A DNA stretch of 64,000 nt from Calditrichota bacterium (lineage in GTDB: Bacteria; Calditrichota; Calditrichia; Calditrichales; J004), in the NCBI GenBank assembly GCA_024277115.1, contig JAJRVW010000119.1, positions 1 to 64,000 of the forward strand, read 5' to 3'. The notes below the pieces were generated by a model. It made no database searches. It saw only the letters and a list, made by a program, of their open reading frames with translations, and had not been told where the DNA came from. Positions 61,301 to 64,000 of the stretch are shown one piece after another. Each line of letters begins with the position of its first letter. The stretch's first letter is position 1. The translations under genes and the position numbers were made by a program.

Positions 61301-63065
61301 AGAGAGCACAAAGCAAATAATCATTAAGGGGCTTGCCACAGCCCCGGGAATTGCTGTTGGTTCCGCTTATGTCTTTAAACCATTTGCCATTAACCTGACG
61401 GAGCTAGATTCGGTAGCGCCTTCTGCAGAAGAAGAGTGCGAGCAATTTAAAACTGCGCGGGCCAAGGTTTTAGAGCAGTTAAAATTTGCCTCCAAACAAA
61501 GTTTAGAGTCTTATGGTGATGAATTCTCGGACATATTTGATAGCCAAATTGCCTTTTTAAAAGACACCCTCTTGCTCGAAGAAATAAGCGCTAAAATTTA
61601 CGAGTCTAATCAATCGGCCGCTTACGCTGTTACCGCAGTCCTTTCGCAAAAAAGTAACCACTTTATCAACCTCGAAAACAGATACTTCCGCGAGCGTGCT
61701 TTTGATATAATCGACCTCAAACAAAAACTTCTCATGGCCCTGTTCGGGATTAAAATAGATTATCATCTTACGGCCCCATCAATCATTATCTCCGAGAACC
61801 TTTCACCAACCGATACAGTCAATTTTAACCGGAACTTAATCCTTGGTTTTTTAACGGACCAGGGAGGGAAAACGTCGCATTCGGCGATCCTGGCGCGGGG
61901 TTTGAAAATTCCATCGGTCGTAAATGGTAAGGGGCTTTCCAAGGTCATTAAAAATGGCGATGAAATAATCCTGGATGGTTTTGAGGGGACGATCGTCATT
62001 AACCCGGAGCCTGAAACACGGGGGCGCTATCTTGAACTAAAAGAAAATTATGGGCAGCGGCAGGCCGTGCTTGTTGCAGAGAATGTTAAAGAGGCGGTCA
62101 CCAAAGATAATACTAAGATAAATTTGCTGGCCAATATCGAATTTGCCCACGAGCTTTCGGAAGTTACAGGGTATGATGCAGACGGTATCGGGCTTTTCCG
62201 GACAGAGGCTTTATTTATCGAAAACAATTCTGTACCGTCTGAGCAAGAACAATTTAAAATCTATAAAAAAATAGCCAAAAGCTTAGAGAAAGGTTTTTTT
62301 GTAATTCGTACCATTGACCTTGGTGGGGATAAATTGCTTGAAGGGTTGACCGATGCCGAAGAGTCCAATCCTTTTTTAGGTTGGCGTGCCATCCGTTTTT
62401 GCCTGGATAACCCGCAAATATTTAAGCCGCAGTTACGGGCAATTTTACGCGCTTCGGCACATGGCAATGTGCGTATTCTTTTACCCATGATAAGTTCTAT
62501 CTCAGAAATATTACAGGTAAAAGAATTGCTAAGCGAAACCAGGCACGAGTTGCAAACAAAAGGGTTTAAAATCCCATCCAAAGTAGAATTGGGTGTGATG
62601 ATCGAAACACCGTCCGCCGCAATCATGGCGCCGACAATCGGGAAATATGTAGATTTTTTAAGCATCGGGAGTAATGACCTGACCCAGTACACATTGGCTG
62701 TTGACCGGACTAATTCAAAGGTTGCCCATAGTTACAGTTCTTTCGATCCCGCAGTGATCCGGCTTATGCACTCTGCGACGAATGCGGGGATTGCCAATAA
62801 TATTCCTGTTTCAATTTGTGGCGAGTTTGCCAGTGTGCCATCTGCCGTGCCGCTTCTTTTAGCCATGGGCCTGCGTAGCCTCAGCGTTACACCGCATTTT
62901 ATTCCGCGTATAAAAAAAATTATTCGCTCGGTTCATATTAAGTCTTGTATTAAATTATATGATAAAATTCAGACACTGCATTCAGCATCAGAAATTGAAC
63001 ATGAATGTGATGAATTTATCCAAACACATGTTCCGGAATTATCTATTTCAAAGGAGGATATTTAG
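61290..63065 (+). CDS. ptsI: PTS enzyme I (phosphoenolpyruvate-protein phosphotransferase)
   Basis: GGKTSHSAILARGLKIPSVV, DGIGLFRTEALFI, IGSNDLTQYTLAVDRTN. ATG 61290 preferred over 61275. Confidence 0.94.
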   Translation: MKNKESTKQIIIKGLATAPGIAVGSAYVFKPFAINLTELDSVAPSAEEECEQFKTARAKVLEQLKFASKQSLESYGDEFSDIFDSQIAFLKDTLLLEEISAKIYESNQSAAYAVTAVLSQKSNHFINLENRYFRERAFDIIDLKQKLLMALFGIKIDYHLTAPSIIISENLSPTDTVNFNRNLILGFLTDQGGKTSHSAILARGLKIPSVVNGKGLSKVIKNGDEIILDGFEGTIVINPEPETRGRYLELKENYGQRQAVLVAENVKEAVTKDNTKINLLANIEFAHELSEVTGYDADGIGLFRTEALFIENNSVPSEQEQFKIYKKIAKSLEKGFFVIRTIDLGGDKLLEGLTDAEESNPFLGWRAIRFCLDNPQIFKPQLRAILRASAHGNVRILLPMISSISEILQVKELLSETRHELQTKGFKIPSKVELGVMIETPSAAIMAPTIGKYVDFLSIGSNDLTQYTLAVDRTNSKVAHSYSSFDPAVIRLMHSATNAGIANNIPVSICGEFASVPSAVPLLLAMGLRSLSVTPHFIPRIKKIIRSVHIKSCIKLYDKIQTLHSASEIEHECDEFIQTHVPELSISKEDI

Positions 63066-63067
63066 CT

Positions 63068-64000
63068 ATGTTTTCACACGATAAATCGGGATTCAAACAA
63101 TTATTATTAGATTTTTATAAACAGATTGATACCGCGGATGAGATAGTAAATTCTGCACATATCAAGATTGATGCGTCAAGGGTTAAAAATATTTTATATT
63201 TTGGCATGGGTGGCTCGGCCATTTCCGGCGATCTTTTAAACGATATTTTATTTAAAGAGTTGAAAGTGCCCATCAAGGTAGTACGGGGCTATATGTGCCC
63301 ACAGTTTTGTTCGGAGGAGACACTTGTAATTATCTCAAGCTATTCGGGTAATACGGAGGAGACAATCAGCGCGGCAAATATGGCTGCAGAAAGCGGTGCG
63401 CAGTTTTTAGCCGTCACATCGGGTGGTACAATAGGTGATTTGGCCAAACAGCATGGTTGGAGCAGAATTAATCTGCCGGAAGGTTTTCCACCGCGACAAG
63501 CTTTAGGCGTTATGTTCTTTTCACTTTATCATGCGCTCGGCAAAGCTGGCCTTACAGATAATTACACTGCAGATTTAAGCAATTTACGCAAATTCGCCAT
63601 TCACGAGATTTCCAAGCACGATACACTAAAACACGATGGACATGTTCTTGCGCAGGAGTTGGCGCGTACGATCCTTCACAACTTACCTGTAATTTATTCC
63701 ACTTCGCCCTTTTTAAAAACAGTTTCGCGTCGCTGGCAAAACCAGTTGCACGAAAACTCAAAATCATTAGCATTTTGCAATGTAATCCCAGAAATGAACC
63801 ACAACGAAATTGTAGGCTGGGAAATGGAGAGCGATATGAAAAAATCCATTATCGCTGTTTTCCTTGAAAATGAAGAAGTCCATCCACGTATACGCGAACG
63901 CATCGAACTTTCTAAAACAATCATTAAAGAGAACGGTGCAAAGGTCGTGGATGTGTATGCTTCGGGGAAAACGATCCTTGAAAAAGTGTTCTCATTGATC
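63068..64000 (+). CDS. Bifunctional phosphoglucose/phosphomannose isomerase (SIS domain), truncated by window end
   Basis: ATG 63068 open to the end: ILYFGMGGSAISGDLLNDIL, LVIISSYSGNTEETISAANMA, WRFENQLHENSK-like WQNQLHENSKSLAFCNVIPEMNHNEIVGWE. Confidence 0.9.
   Translation, partial: MFSHDKSGFKQLLLDFYKQIDTADEIVNSAHIKIDASRVKNILYFGMGGSAISGDLLNDILFKELKVPIKVVRGYMCPQFCSEETLVIISSYSGNTEETISAANMAAESGAQFLAVTSGGTIGDLAKQHGWSRINLPEGFPPRQALGVMFFSLYHALGKAGLTDNYTADLSNLRKFAIHEISKHDTLKHDGHVLAQELARTILHNLPVIYSTSPFLKTVSRRWQNQLHENSKSLAFCNVIPEMNHNEIVGWEMESDMKKSIIAVFLENEEVHPRIRERIELSKTIIKENGAKVVDVYASGKTILEKVFSLI

Overview
Mostly core chromosome from a bacterium I would place near Calditrichota or the wider FCB group. 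That placement is an inference from T9SS-type C-terminal sorting domains and gene style. Recognisable blocks: a T9SS-targeted S8 protease with 97-aa cadherin-like repeats; an AT-rich accessory islet (about 6.7-11.2 kb) with a BRO-N/Fic gene and a sacsin/NO VEIN-like ATPase-nuclease gene, both disrupted; a tRNA-Pro/Arg/His/Glu operon followed by tandem 404-bp units that each pair a small GIY-YIG nuclease ORF with a tRNA-Glu 3' fragment; rdgB, an ECF sigma factor, nnr, nadE, rsmI, tmk, an S41 protease and a CCA-adding enzyme; a TolC/MacA/MacB-type export operon carrying a nonsense codon at the Walker B glutamate and an inserted, decayed four-helix-bundle unit flanked by inverted repeats; a TPP-riboswitch thiamine operon; recN; a rib operon; a signalling cluster; mrp; a TPPII-like protease; and a mannose-class PTS (IIC/IID/HPr/EI) followed by a sugar-phosphate isomerase cut by the window end. 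My best candidate for an undescribed system is the tandem GIY-YIG / tRNA-Glu fragment array at 13.68-14.61 kb. Next are the four-helix-bundle unit at 29.61-30.15 kb and the attC-like palindrome beside the islet genes. An unusually large number of genes carry single-base disruptions, so sequencing or assembly error must be excluded before any of these is read as biology. All identifications are from reading the sequence; no searches were run.
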